Source: CAVSUB01 sp963816725 (GTDB taxonomy: Bacteria; Acidobacteriota; Vicinamibacteria; Vicinamibacterales; 2-12-FULL-66-21). Taken from it: a stretch of 64,000 nucleotides of DNA. Shown piece by piece: positions 1 to 8,299 of the stretch (positions are counted from its first letter, which is position 1; the number at the start of each line of letters is the position of its first letter). The notes below the pieces were generated by a model. It saw only the letters and a program-made list of their open reading frames with translations. It had not been told where the DNA came from and did not search any database. The stretch is taken from positions 186,001 through 250,000 of the forward strand of contig CAWFMC010000006.1 in assembly GCA_963816725.1 (NCBI GenBank), in the 5' to 3' direction. A program made the translations under genes and the position numbers.

Positions 1-189
1 CACGAGCAGGCCGATGGCCCACACGGCGAGACGCCACTCGGACCGGAAGGAGAGGCGCAGCCCGGCGATCCGGACGACGAAGCCGTCCGAGGCCGACACG
101 ATGACCGTCAGGAGGAGGAACACGAGCGCGGCCGCGTCGGCCACGCGCACCCAGATGGGCGGACGCTCAGGTCCGCTGGTCGAACGCAT
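1..189 (-). CDS. N-terminus of a membrane protein, cut by the window edge
   Basis: The reverse strand from an ATG at 187-189 stays open for 63 codons to the left edge. The visible part has a short polar N-terminus, a hydrophobic stretch at about residues 18-32 (DAAALVFLLLTVIVSA), a polar segment, and the start of a second hydrophobic stretch (WRLAVWAIGLLV). This is the pattern of a polytopic inner-membrane protein. It starts 6 bp after the stop of the sorbosone-dehydrogenase-like gene on the same strand, so the two are probably co-transcribed. No family can be named from this fragment. Confidence 0.5.
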   Translation of the reverse strand, partial: MRSTSGPERPPIWVRVADAAALVFLLLTVIVSASDGFVVRIAGLRLSFRSEWRLAVWAIGLLV

Positions 190-195
190 CCGTGG

Positions 196-1513
196 CTACT
201 TGCCCGTGTACCGCACTTGCCAGATCGAGTTCGTACCGTCGTCGCTCACCATCAGAGAGCCGTCGGGGGCGACCGCAACGCCCACCGGACGTCCCCAGAC
301 CTGCCCGTCCGGCGTGACGAACCCGGTCACGAAGTCCTGATACTCGCCGGTCGGCACGCCGTTGTTGAGCGGCACACGAATGACCTTGTAGCCGGTGCGC
401 GTGCCCTTGTTCCAGGAGCCGTGCGACGCCGCGTAGATGGCGGAGCGATGCTCGGGAGCGAACTGGCTGCCGCTATAGAACACCAGGCCGAGCGGCGCGC
501 TGTGCGGCTGGAGCAACACGTCCGGCACCTTGACCTTGTCCTTCAACTCCGGGTGCTTGCCCTCGAGGCGCGGATCCGGGATTGCCACCGAGATAGTAGT
601 ACGGCCAGCCATAGAAGCCGCCGTCCTCGATGTGCGACAGGTAGTCGGGCACCAGGTTGTCGCCGAGGTTGTCGCGTTCGTTGACGGACACCCAGATCTG
701 CCCCGTGGTCGGATGCACCGCGAGCCCCGCAGGGTTGCGGATGCCGCTGGCATAGACGCGACGCCCCGATCCGTCGACGTTGAACTCGAGCACCGTGGCG
801 CGATCCTTTTCCGCCGGCGTCGTGTCGGGATCGTCGACGTTCGAGCGCGAACCTACGCCGACGAACATCTTCTTGCCGTCGGGCGAGAAGACCACGTCAC
901 GGGTCGAATGGCCGCCGCCCGGGAACGCGCCGCTCACAATCATCTGCTGCGGTCCGCGTGCCTTGAGATCCCCGTTCTGATACGGGAAGCGCACCACCGA
1001 GTCGGTATTCCCGACGTAGACGTACTGCGGGTTCGGTCCGGCCGGATAGAACGCGATCCCGAACGGACGGTTCAGGTCCGCGGCGAACACTTCCATCTCC
1101 TGCGGCTTGCCCGCGGCGTCCCGGCCGCGCAGCACCCGGATGCGACCAGGCCCGGTCTCCGCCACGAACAGGTCGCCGTTGGGCGCGGTCCGGATCAGTC
1201 GCGGATTCTCGAGGCCGTCCGCATACAGGGAGACGGTGTACCCGGGGAGGCCCACGGGCGTCGCCCCTTCGGGCCGGGGCACCAGTTTCGGACCGTTGTT
1301 CGCCGCTTCGGTCGCAAACGGCTTGGGCAGATCGGCGACCGTGATGCGATGCATCACGCCCGCTTTCTCCACGCGATAGTCAGAGAACGGAGCCGTTGGC
1401 TGCGGCGCTGCCTGCCCGTCGGCCTTGGCGACATACGTCACGGCGCTGAGCACGAGCAGACCGACCAAACAGACGGCGCCCGCAAGATGGCGGCGCGATC
1501 GCAAAAAATTCAT
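196..1513 (-). CDS. Sorbosone dehydrogenase-family (PQQ-type) beta-propeller protein, frameshifted as sequenced
   Basis: Secreted beta-propeller protein related to soluble PQQ-dependent sugar and L-sorbosone dehydrogenases. An N-terminal hydrophobic segment (about residues 9-30) looks like a signal peptide or anchor. Blade-like motifs follow: LENPRLIRTAPNGDLFVAE, GGGHSTRDVVFSPDGKKMFV, ASGIRNPAGLAVHP and GGFYGWPYYYLGG. After GGN the frame is lost. Reading resumes one base on as DPRLEGKHPELK, then HSAPLGLVFY and HGSWNKG, the normal family C-terminus. The span is 3n+1 and removing one base of the GGG at 578-580 restores one protein of about 438 residues. The start is ATG 1513, with AGGA about 9 bp upstream. 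Family known; substrate and cofactor not proven. Confidence 0.8.
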
Positions 1514-1528
1514 CCGGTAAATCCTACA

Positions 1529-1648
1529 CTAGCCCCCTTCTGTCTCCTCCGGCGAGGTCAGCGGCGGCACTGGGGCATGGTCGAGGGGCGGCGGCTCCGG
1601 CGGTGCGGGCTGGCGACCTGGAAGGTCGTCCGTGGCGGGCTGTGTCAT
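1529..1648 (-). CDS. Possible 39-residue proline-rich small protein
   Basis: A short reverse ORF from ATG 1648 begins MTQPATDD and continues with a Pro/Glu/Asp-rich tail ending ETEGG. It stops 15 bp before the start of the sorbosone-dehydrogenase-like gene, on the same strand. There is no convincing Shine-Dalgarno, domain or signal. It could be a leader peptide, a relic of a longer gene or chance. It lies in the gap between the ABC permease and the dehydrogenase; the rest of that gap (1649-1758) shows nothing I recognise. Confidence 0.2.
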   Translation of the reverse strand: MTQPATDDLPGRQPAPPEPPPLDHAPVPPLTSPEETEGG

Positions 1649-1758
1649 CGGTGTATCCGTCCTGTCTGTGTCCTGCATACGCGGCGCACATTTAGCATGT
1701 CGCATTCCATCCACGTCCCGTGCGAAGCCGGCGCTCCCTACGTGAGCGTGAGGCTCAA

Positions 1759-2562
1759 TCAGCTTGGCGCGGCGAGATCGCGTCGCGGGAACACGACCAG
1801 CGCCCACACCACTCCAGCCACGATCACCGCCGCGAGCAGCCCGTCGTCCAGGAACACCGGCGTGCCGAGCAGGATCGCCTTCGCCTTGAGATAGTGGAAC
1901 AGGGAGTACGGCTGGAGCGGCGCGGCGGCCGGCCAGAGCGACCCGAGGATCTCCAGGAAGTACATCACGATCACGAAGCCGAGCGTCACGCCGAGAGCCG
2001 GGGCGACCCGATCGAATGACGAAGAGGCAGCGAGGCCCATAGCCGCGATCGCGCCGAACAACAGGATGGCATTGAGCCACAGGAGCGGGAAGTGGCGGAT
2101 GGGCAACTCGCCGGTCACGCCCGCGAAGGCGGCGCCGGCGATGCCGCCGGCCAGCAGCACGGTGACCGTGACCGCGACGAAGCTGAACGACGCCGCCAGG
2201 AGTGTGCGATAGAAGATCTGGCGGGCGATGGGTCGGGCCAGCGCCACTTCGAGAGTCCCTCGCTGGCGTTCGCCGGCGATCGCCGTCGCCGAGAAGCCCA
2301 CCGAGAACACCGACGTCAGGATGATCGCGATCGGGTGGATCAGGCTGAGCGCGATGGAGCCGGGCAGCGTGAAGATGTCGCCGCCTCCCAGCTTGGCGAA
2401 CTGGGCCGGCAGGATCCCGCTCTCCAGGATCGCCCGGAACTGCGAGCCGAACTGCGCGTAGATCACCGGCATCAGGAAGCCCCAGATTGCCAGGGCTGCG
2501 GACACGAGGGCGAGCTTGATGCCCTGCGCGCGCCAGGTCTGTCCGAACAAGGCCCGGTTCAC
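1759..2562 (-). CDS. ABC-2 type transporter permease
   Basis: Integral membrane subunit (267 residues) of an ABC-2 exporter. Six hydrophobic segments are visible: about residues 15-35, 72-90, 108-135, 148-172, 180-205 and 240-258. The motif GERQRGTLEVALARP (about residues 97-111) is the cytosolic coupling region typical of the NosY/ABC-2 group. The GTG start overlaps the stop of the upstream ATPase gene by four bases (GTGA), so the two subunits are translationally coupled. The substrate cannot be read from sequence. Confidence 0.85.
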   Translation of the reverse strand: MNRALFGQTWRAQGIKLALVSAALAIWGFLMPVIYAQFGSQFRAILESGILPAQFAKLGGGDIFTLPGSIALSLIHPIAIILTSVFSVGFSATAIAGERQRGTLEVALARPIARQIFYRTLLAASFSFVAVTVTVLLAGGIAGAAFAGVTGELPIRHFPLLWLNAILLFGAIAAMGLAASSSFDRVAPALGVTLGFVIVMYFLEILGSLWPAAAPLQPYSLFHYLKAKAILLGTPVFLDDGLLAAVIVAGVVWALVVFPRRDLAAPS

Positions 2563-3485
2563 GCGTCCGCCCCTTCGTAAAATTCGAGGAACGCTTCCTC
2601 GAGATGGGCCGGCTGGATCGTGAGATCGATGATCGCCGCTCCCTCGATCGCGGCCAGGAACGGGCGCATGTCACCTTCGACCCGGCAGGTCACGCGACCG
2701 TCAGCGGCCGTGAGGCTGGAAACGCCCGGCACTCCCTCGAGCCGTGGGGGCGGACCCGAGACGCGCATGTCGACGTTGCGCTTGCGGCGCGCCAGGAGTG
2801 CGGGGACGGTGTCCGTGGTGATCAGCTGTCCACGCCGGATGATCGCGACGCGATCGCAGACCCGCTCCACTTCGGAGAGGACGTGCGACGAGAAGAAGAT
2901 CGTGCGGCCCTCGGCCTTGAGCGAGTCGAGGATGTCGTAGAACGCCCGCTGCATCAGCGGATCGAGCCCCTCGGTCGGTTCGTCGAGAATGGCCAGTTCG
3001 GGATCGTGCTGGAGCGCCTGGATGATCCCGATCTTCTGACGCATGCCGCGCGAGTAATCCCGGACCAGCCGTCGCAGCGTGGCCGAGGACAGCTCGAGCC
3101 GGTCGCACCACTCGGCGCGCCGGACCGGCCTCCTGCCACTCAGCTCGCCGAGATAGTCGAGCAGCCGCTCACCCGTCATCGAGTCGTACAGCGCGATCCC
3201 ACCCGGCAGGTAGCCAACCCGCCTGCGGATCGCCACGCTGTCGCGGACGATGTCGAGACCGAACAGCGCACCGGTCCCGGCCGTCGGGTGCAGAAATCCG
3301 AGCAGCAGCCGGATGGCCGTGCTCTTCCCCGCGCCGTTCGGGCCCAGGAATCCGAAGATCTCTCCCTCCGCTACCGCGAGGTCGAGCGACTCGAGGGCGC
3401 GAATCGGCGGCATGGGCCTGCCGAATGGAAGAGAGCGATGCCGGTAATGTTTGGTCAGCCCGGTGGTCGTCAGGACAGCGTGCAC
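2559..3485 (-). CDS. ABC transporter ATP-binding protein (ABC-2 exporter)
   Basis: Cytoplasmic ATPase subunit of 308 residues partnering the overlapping permease. Walker A GPNGAGKS is at residues 48-55, the signature region YSRGMRQK at 145-152 (SRGM replaces the usual SGGQ, as in many CcmA/NatA-type ATPases), Walker B ELAILDEP at 164-171, and the switch histidine at 202 (FSSHVLSE). The C-terminal ~75 residues form the accessory domain common in drug/Na+ exporter ATPases. GTG start at 3485; no clear Shine-Dalgarno. The upstream gap to the divergent gene at 3597 holds a heptamer repeat tract. Confidence 0.88.
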   Translation of the reverse strand: MHAVLTTTGLTKHYRHRSLPFGRPMPPIRALESLDLAVAEGEIFGFLGPNGAGKSTAIRLLLGFLHPTAGTGALFGLDIVRDSVAIRRRVGYLPGGIALYDSMTGERLLDYLGELSGRRPVRRAEWCDRLELSSATLRRLVRDYSRGMRQKIGIIQALQHDPELAILDEPTEGLDPLMQRAFYDILDSLKAEGRTIFFSSHVLSEVERVCDRVAIIRRGQLITTDTVPALLARRKRNVDMRVSGPPPRLEGVPGVSSLTAADGRVTCRVEGDMRPFLAAIEGAAIIDLTIQPAHLEEAFLEFYEGADA

Positions 3486-3512
3486 CGGGGGGCAGTGTAG
3501 CGCTTCGGAGTG

Positions 3513-3554
3513 GTTCCACGTTCAAGGTGCAGGGTTCAAGGTGCAAGGTGCAAG
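3513..3554. repeat. Intergenic heptamer repeat tract A (GTTCAAG/GTGCAAG type)
   Basis: Six consecutive 7-bp units with no spacer: GTTCCAC, GTTCAAG, GTGCAGG, GTTCAAG, GTGCAAG, GTGCAAG. The third and fourth positions vary in a restricted way. The tract lies in the 110 bp divergent gap between the ABC ATPase (minus) and the beta-lactamase-fold gene (plus). It belongs to a family present at six other intergenic sites in this window. Confidence 0.85.
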
Positions 3555-3596
3555 CAGCGTCGCCGTGGCACCCAAATCGATCGCATACTGGCGCGC

Positions 3597-5177
3597 ATGC
3601 GACTGACGACGCTCTTCGCCATCCTGACGGCCGCAATGCTGCAACCGGCCGGCACCTATCCCCCGCCGCGGTTCACCGATCCGGACCGCGTGGCTAAACT
3701 GCAGTCCGCCATGCCGGCCGTCGATCGCCTGTTCCGGACGTATGCGTCCGATAAGAAGGTCCCCGGCATGATCTGGGGCGTGGTCATCGACGGGCAGTTG
3801 GCGCACGTCGCGTCGGCAGGCGTCCGCGACCGTGCTTCACAGGCACCGATCGCGCCGGACACCGCGTTCCGCATCGCCTCGATGACGAAGAGCGTGACGG
3901 CGCTGGCGGTGCTGAAGCTGCGAGACGACGGGCGGCTGTCGCTCGAGGACCCGGTGTCGAGATTCATCCCGCAGTTCGCGCGCATGGAGCGGCCCACTCG
4001 CGACACGCCGCCGCTGACGATTCGTCAGTTGCTGAGCCACAGCGCCGGATTGCCGGAGGACAATCCGTGGGGCGATCAGCAGTTGAGCGCGACCGACGCG
4101 ATGATGGATGCCTGGCTCGAGAAAGGCATTCCGTTCTCCACGCCGCCGGGCACGCGATACGAGTACTCCAACTACGCGTTCGGTTTGCTGGGCCGGGTGG
4201 TGACAAAGGCATCGGGCGTGCCGTATGAGCAGTACGCGCACGATGAGATCCTGGCGAAGCTGCACATGGATGGATCCACGTTCCAGTTCGCGGACGTGCC
4301 GCCTGCGCGTCGCGCCGTCGGCTACCGTCTGAAGCCCGATGGCACCTATGCGGAGGAACCGCCACTTCCCCACGGCGTGTTTGGCGCGATGGGCGGCTTG
4401 CTGACCACGGCGACGGATCTTGGAAAGTATGTGGCGTTCCATCTCTCCGCGTGGCCGCCCCGGGATGACCAAGACGATGGCCCGGTGCGGCGCGCGTCGG
4501 TCCGGGAGATGGCCCACCTGTGGACGCCGGCGAACCTCACCGCGCGTCTCGTGGACGGCACGCTGCAGGCGTCGGAGGCCGGCTATGGTTTCGGCCTCCG
4601 CGTCACAGCCGACTGCCGCTTCGAGCACATCGTCGCCCACGGCGGCGGCCTGCCGGGATTCGGCTCGTACATGGCGTGGCTGCCCGAGTATGGTGTCGGG
4701 ATGTTCGCGATGGCCACGCTGACGTATTCCGGTCCGTCCGAACCCATCAGCCAGGCGTGGAACGTGTTGCTCGAGACCGGCGGGCTGCAGAAGCGTCAGC
4801 TCCCGCCGACGACCTTGCAGACCGAGATGCGCGATCACATTTTCAATCTGTGGAAGCGCTGGGACGATGACGACGCGCAGCGGATCGCGGCAGTCAATTT
4901 CTTCCTCGACGCGCCGTCGGCGCAACGGCAGGCGGAGATCGCGGCATTGAAGAAGGAGGTCGGCGAGTGCCCCGTTGCCGGGCCGCTGATCCCGGAGAAC
5001 TGGTTGCGTGGTCAGTTCAACCTGACGTGCGCGAACGGGGTTGTCGGGGCGTTCTTCACCCTGGCGCCGACCCAGCCGCCGAGCCTGCAGCACCTCGCGT
5101 TCGAGAAGCTGGCATCCGCCGCGGTCCGGATGGGCGCTCCCACCGGCGCGCCGGCGGGGGTGTCGTGTTCGCGATAA
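3597..5177 (+). CDS. Serine hydrolase of the beta-lactamase class C / S12 family
   Basis: Predicted exported penicillin-binding-protein-like serine hydrolase, 526 residues. The N-terminal hydrophobic stretch (about residues 3-16) resembles a signal peptide. All three catalytic boxes are present: SMTK at 95-98 (nucleophile S95, K98), YSN at 190-192 and HGGG at 348-351. A C-terminal extension of about 130 residues follows the catalytic domain. Such proteins may be D-amino-acid peptidases, esterases or peptidoglycan-peptide hydrolases; beta-lactam resistance should not be assumed. ATG 3597 was chosen because longer readings run back into repeat tract A and would lack a signal peptide. Confidence 0.85.
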   Translation: MRLTTLFAILTAAMLQPAGTYPPPRFTDPDRVAKLQSAMPAVDRLFRTYASDKKVPGMIWGVVIDGQLAHVASAGVRDRASQAPIAPDTAFRIASMTKSVTALAVLKLRDDGRLSLEDPVSRFIPQFARMERPTRDTPPLTIRQLLSHSAGLPEDNPWGDQQLSATDAMMDAWLEKGIPFSTPPGTRYEYSNYAFGLLGRVVTKASGVPYEQYAHDEILAKLHMDGSTFQFADVPPARRAVGYRLKPDGTYAEEPPLPHGVFGAMGGLLTTATDLGKYVAFHLSAWPPRDDQDDGPVRRASVREMAHLWTPANLTARLVDGTLQASEAGYGFGLRVTADCRFEHIVAHGGGLPGFGSYMAWLPEYGVGMFAMATLTYSGPSEPISQAWNVLLETGGLQKRQLPPTTLQTEMRDHIFNLWKRWDDDDAQRIAAVNFFLDAPSAQRQAEIAALKKEVGECPVAGPLIPENWLRGQFNLTCANGVVGAFFTLAPTQPPSLQHLAFEKLASAAVRMGAPTGAPAGVSCSR

Positions 5178-5227
5178 TCGTCGGCGAGCGTGACGCGTCG
5201 TGGCACTGCTTCCCTTCAATCGAGACA

Positions 5228-5887
5228 ATGGCTGCTATGCACATCTTCATTGGGACCCGAGACGCGAAGCTCCGCCGCGCGGCGAACAAAAACTACACCG
5301 TACGGTTGATGACGCTGCTGGGTGCGGTGCTCTGTCAGATACCGCTGATGGCGTGCCACAGCAACGCACCAACCGCCACCCGGGAACCATTGGATCGATC
5401 GGCGTGGGTTGAGAGCGCGGCGGTTCAGCGCGGCTACGTCAAGCCCGGTGACTTCGCCCAGTTCGGCTGCCCGCCCGGGTGGATGAGCGTGGAGGAAACG
5501 GCGGCGGCTCTGCGCGGAGGTGAAGTGTCCACGACCTATGTCGGAAGCGAGCCGCTGCGCGCCGACAGCACCGTCACCTGCGTGGCCCAGCGAGAGTTCG
5601 CCCTGCCGGCATCGTCGACGCCGGCGCGCCCCGGCCCCGCACCGGTGCAACGACCGCTCGCACCGGTTTGGCTGTCCACTACTGACGACGGGATCACCGT
5701 CGGGTTCAGGCGTGAGGTGCCGTTGAGCGCGCCGATCTACATCGCCCAGGAGACGCCCTGCGGGCCGCGCGTGATCGGCGTCGAGCTGGGCGACCTCCTG
5801 AAGTGGCTCGCCGATCCGTCGTCGGGCGAGAACCGCCACTTCCTTGGCATGATCAGCGGCGGCTGCCCCGACCAGAGCCGGCGATAG
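5228..5887 (+). CDS. Putative lipoprotein of unknown function
   Basis: A predicted exported protein of about 219 residues. A basic N-region (KLRRAANKNYTVR) is followed by a hydrophobic stretch and the lipobox-like LMAC, so it is probably a lipoprotein with the mature chain starting at Cys. The mature region has several cysteines, a Pro-rich linker (about residues 130-145), and a C-terminal segment with PCGPRVIGVELGDLL and GGCPDQ. I do not recognise the family. ATG 5228, ATG 5237 or ATG 5309 could each be the start; the first two keep the basic N-region. It opens a run of small accessory-type genes that ends at tRNA-Leu. Confidence 0.5.
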   Translation: MAAMHIFIGTRDAKLRRAANKNYTVRLMTLLGAVLCQIPLMACHSNAPTATREPLDRSAWVESAAVQRGYVKPGDFAQFGCPPGWMSVEETAAALRGGEVSTTYVGSEPLRADSTVTCVAQREFALPASSTPARPGPAPVQRPLAPVWLSTTDDGITVGFRREVPLSAPIYIAQETPCGPRVIGVELGDLLKWLADPSSGENRHFLGMISGGCPDQSRR

Positions 5888-6019
5888 CAAGTTCAGCACG
5901 ACGCTGCGAGTCGCCCCACATCGGCTGTCCCGCTGCCCGCCGCGGCGTCACTCTGTCTCGAGTGGGGCCGCATGTCGCGACTGTGCCCGTCCCGCAAGTC
6001 CGGAAATCAACAGATTAAA

Positions 6020-6086
6020 GACGGCAACACGGGGGCAACCCCGGCTCGGAACCTTCGGAGTCCTTTAAATTCGGCGCGTTGCCGTC
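6020..6086 (+). promoter_or_regulatory. Candidate structured RNA leader upstream of a zinc-ribbon gene
   Basis: A perfect 9-bp stem GACGGCAAC (6020-6028) pairs with GTTGCCGTC (6078-6086). Inside it is a second perfect hairpin, CGGGG-GCAA-CCCCG (6030-6043), capped by a GNRA tetraloop. An A/T-rich internal segment (TCCTTTAAAT) sits near 6061-6070. It ends 29 bp before the ATG at 6116, where a 5'-UTR element would lie. It does not match the riboswitch consensus sequences I know, including c-di-GMP-I. It could be a cis-regulatory RNA or a chance fold in GC-rich DNA. Confidence 0.35.
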
Positions 6087-6115
6087 GGCATCGTCTCTGC
6101 ACGGTCGGCGCGACG

Positions 6116-6343
6116 ATGGCCCGGGTTCGCGTGGTGTCCAAGGTCGACCGGCGCAGGCGTGAGCCCGACCGGCGCTCCGTTGCGCGGGGCGGACGACGCG
6201 CCACGGATCGCGGCGGCCGTCTCGCAACCGGAGCATGCGATGGCTGCGGCCGGCGCGACATGTTGCATTGGATCCGCGTCACTGCAACGACGGACGAATT
6301 CGTGTGTCATGCATGCCGCTGCCGTGTGTTCTTCGCGCGGTAA
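6116..6343 (+). CDS. Small basic protein with a C-terminal zinc ribbon
   Basis: A 75-residue ORF. The N-terminal half is very basic (RRRREPDRRSVARGGRR). The C-terminal part has two CxxC pairs, CDGC (about residues 41-44) and CHAC (about 65-68), spaced like a rubredoxin-type zinc ribbon, and ends CRVFFAR. Arg-rich linker plus zinc ribbon suggests nucleic-acid or protein binding. The gene lies behind the candidate RNA fold at 6020-6086. No close family is recognised and no Shine-Dalgarno is evident, so the call is moderate. It converges with the PEP-CTERM gene. Confidence 0.4.
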   Translation: MARVRVVSKVDRRRREPDRRSVARGGRRATDRGGRLATGACDGCGRRDMLHWIRVTATTDEFVCHACRCRVFFAR

Positions 6344-6431
6344 TCGCCAGGGGCTCGCCGCCACGGCGCCACCGGAATCGTCACTCGCGTGTCGGCGCGA
6401 CGTTCGACCTGACGGAGCAGCGGGTGCGTGA

Positions 6432-7031
6432 TCAGTCAGCCCGGCGGCGCCAGGCACGACGCGCGGCCAGCGCGACACCGAGCAGGAGCGCCGCTGCCGG
6501 TTCCGGCACCTGGACCGCGTTCACGACGATGTTGTCGAGACCTACCGGGTTGGACCCACAGCAGAACGGGCCGATGGCGGGATTCGACAGGCTGATGAGC
6601 AGCGTGTCGATTGGCAGCACACTGTCCGTGGCGACCGTCGCGAAGTTGCCGAATGTGTTCGGAACAGTGCCGGACTGCGTGAACACGACCGTGGCATTGC
6701 GCAGGCCCGTGAACACATACGGGATGGGCGTGACGCTCGAGTACAAATCGATCGCGGTGAACAGGAACGGTGATCCGCCGTGCGTGACGGACACGTCGGC
6801 GGTGACGGTGGTCCCCGCGATGCCGAGGAATTGAATGAATGGCGCCGGGTGCCCGAACGTGTTGGAGGTGATCCAGTTGCCGCTTGTCGGCGTGACGGCG
6901 AATCCGGCCTCGGTGTACGGACCGAAGTTGCCGGCGGCCGTCAGATTATCGAAGGTGATCGTCGCCGCGGACGCAGGCGCGGCCGAGGCCAGGAGGAGCA
7001 TGAGGGGGGACGCGAGAAGCACTGCACGCAC
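6432..7031 (-). CDS. PEP-CTERM sorting-domain protein
   Basis: Exported protein of 199 residues. A signal peptide (about residues 1-22, ending ASAAPASA) precedes a beta-rich domain beginning TITFDNL, of the type seen in many PEP-CTERM surface proteins. The C-terminus is a textbook PEP-CTERM tail: VPEP, a hydrophobic segment (AAALLLGVALAA) and a basic end (RRAWRRRAD). Such tails are recognised by exosortase, which is not in this window. The GTG start at 7031 is chosen because AAGGAGG sits 6 bp upstream and a signal peptide follows at once; a longer reading from 7118 lacks both. Confidence 0.8.
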   Translation of the reverse strand: MRAVLLASPLMLLLASAAPASAATITFDNLTAAGNFGPYTEAGFAVTPTSGNWITSNTFGHPAPFIQFLGIAGTTVTADVSVTHGGSPFLFTAIDLYSSVTPIPYVFTGLRNATVVFTQSGTVPNTFGNFATVATDSVLPIDTLLISLSNPAIGPFCCGSNPVGLDNIVVNAVQVPEPAAALLLGVALAARRAWRRRAD

Positions 7032-7037
7032 GGACAA

Positions 7038-7044
7038 CCTCCTT
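7038..7044 (-). promoter_or_regulatory. Ribosome binding site deciding the PEP-CTERM start
   Basis: On the reverse strand the sequence AAGGAGG (plus strand CCTCCTT) lies 6 bp before GTG 7029-7031. It is a near-perfect anti-16S match at ideal spacing and sets the start of the PEP-CTERM gene at a GTG. Confidence 0.75.
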
Positions 7045-7131
7045 CGTGTGTGACCGGGGAACAACGCGGACCGGCCGTCCGGCGCAGTCCAACACGGCGG
7101 GTTGATGGGAGCGTACACTCAGTGTGCCGCG

Positions 7132-7770
7132 ATGACCAAGTCGGACCGGTCCACCGCCTTTGTCGGCCTCCTCGCCCTTATCGTTGCCGATGAGGCCGAG
7201 GCGGTGCGGCTCGTGCGCGCGACGCCCGGGATCGCGCGCGGGCGCGTCGTCAACGAACGTCTGGTGGAGGACGTGCCGCACCAGTTGTACGCCGGAGACA
7301 CGGCGCTTCACCTGGCGGCCGCTGCCCTCCGGCCGCTCGTCGTCAAGGCGCTGATCGACGCTGGAGCCGACCCGAACGCGGAGAATCGGCGCGGCGCCAT
7401 CGCGCTGCACTACGCGTGCGATGCCCGGCCCAATGCCCCGACGTGGAATCCGTCGAAGCAGCGCTCGGTGATCGAGCTCCTCGTTGGCGCGGGCTCTGAC
7501 ATCGAGCACCAGGACAAGGCTGGCGCGGCGCCGCTGCATCGCGCCATCCGCGCGCGAGGTGTAGAAGCTGTCCGCTGCCTCCTCGAGCGAGGCGCTCGTG
7601 TGACCGCGACGCATGGCAGGCGCCGCACGACCACGCTCTCCCTTGCCGCACGTTCGACTGGGGCGAGTGGCACGAAGGGGGCGCACGCTGAGCAGCAAGC
7701 CATCCTGGAGCTACTGCTCCGATATGGCGCCGATCCTCATGACATGAAGCAGGGCTCCTCGCGGAGTTGA
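7132..7770 (+). CDS. Ankyrin-repeat protein
   Basis: A 212-residue protein with at least three ankyrin-type repeats: DTALHLAAAALRPLVVKALI followed by DAGADPNAENRRG, RSVIELLVGAGSDIEHQDKAG with APLHRAIRARGVEAV, and a third ending ELLLRYGADPHD. Ankyrin repeats are protein-interaction scaffolds and no catalytic domain is attached. There is no signal peptide, so it is probably cytoplasmic. ATG 7132 is preferred over TTG/ATG codons 27-30 bp upstream, although no good Shine-Dalgarno is visible. It lies in the accessory stretch next to tRNA-Leu. Confidence 0.7.
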   Translation: MTKSDRSTAFVGLLALIVADEAEAVRLVRATPGIARGRVVNERLVEDVPHQLYAGDTALHLAAAALRPLVVKALIDAGADPNAENRRGAIALHYACDARPNAPTWNPSKQRSVIELLVGAGSDIEHQDKAGAAPLHRAIRARGVEAVRCLLERGARVTATHGRRRTTTLSLAARSTGASGTKGAHAEQQAILELLLRYGADPHDMKQGSSRS

Positions 7771-7879
7771 CCTCAACCTCCGGATATGGCCGAACACGCG
7801 GCGACCTTGACAGCAAATCGACGTTTCGCCAACGTCTTGAACAATCTCCGAAGTAGTATCTTCTTGCTGGAGCGACCCG

Positions 7880-8299
7880 ATGAATAGTTCGATGGAACAG
7901 ACCGCGCGCAGTTTTTTTGAGGCTTGTGAGGGCGGAGAGGGCTGGCAAGGGTGCTCGCGGTACTGCAAGCCAGATGCGTCCTTCGCGGCGCAGGCCGAAG
8001 CCTTGGCCGACGTCACGACGCTCCAAGCCTACACGGATTGGATGAAGGGGCTCTATACGCTCATGCCGGATGCGGGCTACGACCTCAAGTCTTGGGGCGT
8101 CGACGCCGAACGCAACAACGTTTGCGGCTATGCAGTCTTCTTTGGGACGCATACCGGCGAAGGCGGCCCCTGCCCGCCGACGGGGAAGAGCGTCCGTTCC
8201 GATTACGTGTACGTGATGTCCTTCGAGGACGGCAAGATCGCTCACCTGACGAAGATCTGGAATTCTGGGTATGCGTTGAGGGAGATTGGGTGGCTGTAG
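7880..8299 (+). CDS. SnoaL-like / NTF2-fold protein
   Basis: A 139-residue protein with the pattern of SnoaL-like (NTF2-superfamily) proteins: an N-terminal helix (TARSFFEACEGGEGW), a Trp/Tyr-rich pocket region (YTDWMKGLYTLMPDAGYDLKS), a central beta segment (NNVCGYAVFFGTHTGEGG), and a closing segment (DYVYVMSFEDGKIAHLTKIWN) typical of the family. Members include small cyclases, isomerases and many uncharacterised proteins; no substrate can be given. No signal peptide. The 110 bp upstream gap holds nothing clear. Confidence 0.65.
   Translation: MNSSMEQTARSFFEACEGGEGWQGCSRYCKPDASFAAQAEALADVTTLQAYTDWMKGLYTLMPDAGYDLKSWGVDAERNNVCGYAVFFGTHTGEGGPCPPTGKSVRSDYVYVMSFEDGKIAHLTKIWNSGYALREIGWL

Noticed and set aside
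3597..5177. Antibiotic-resistance beta-lactamase
   Set aside because: The S12-type boxes are shared with many peptidases and esterases, and the long C-terminal extension is not typical of resistance enzymes.
6020..6086. c-di-GMP riboswitch
   Set aside because: A GNRA hairpin is present, but the conserved GGGACGCAAAGCC-type segment and the receptor arrangement are missing.
7807..7865. Sigma-70 promoter (TTGACA at 7807) for the SnoaL-like gene
   Set aside because: No acceptable -10 box lies 16-18 bp downstream; TAGTAT at 7854 is too far away.
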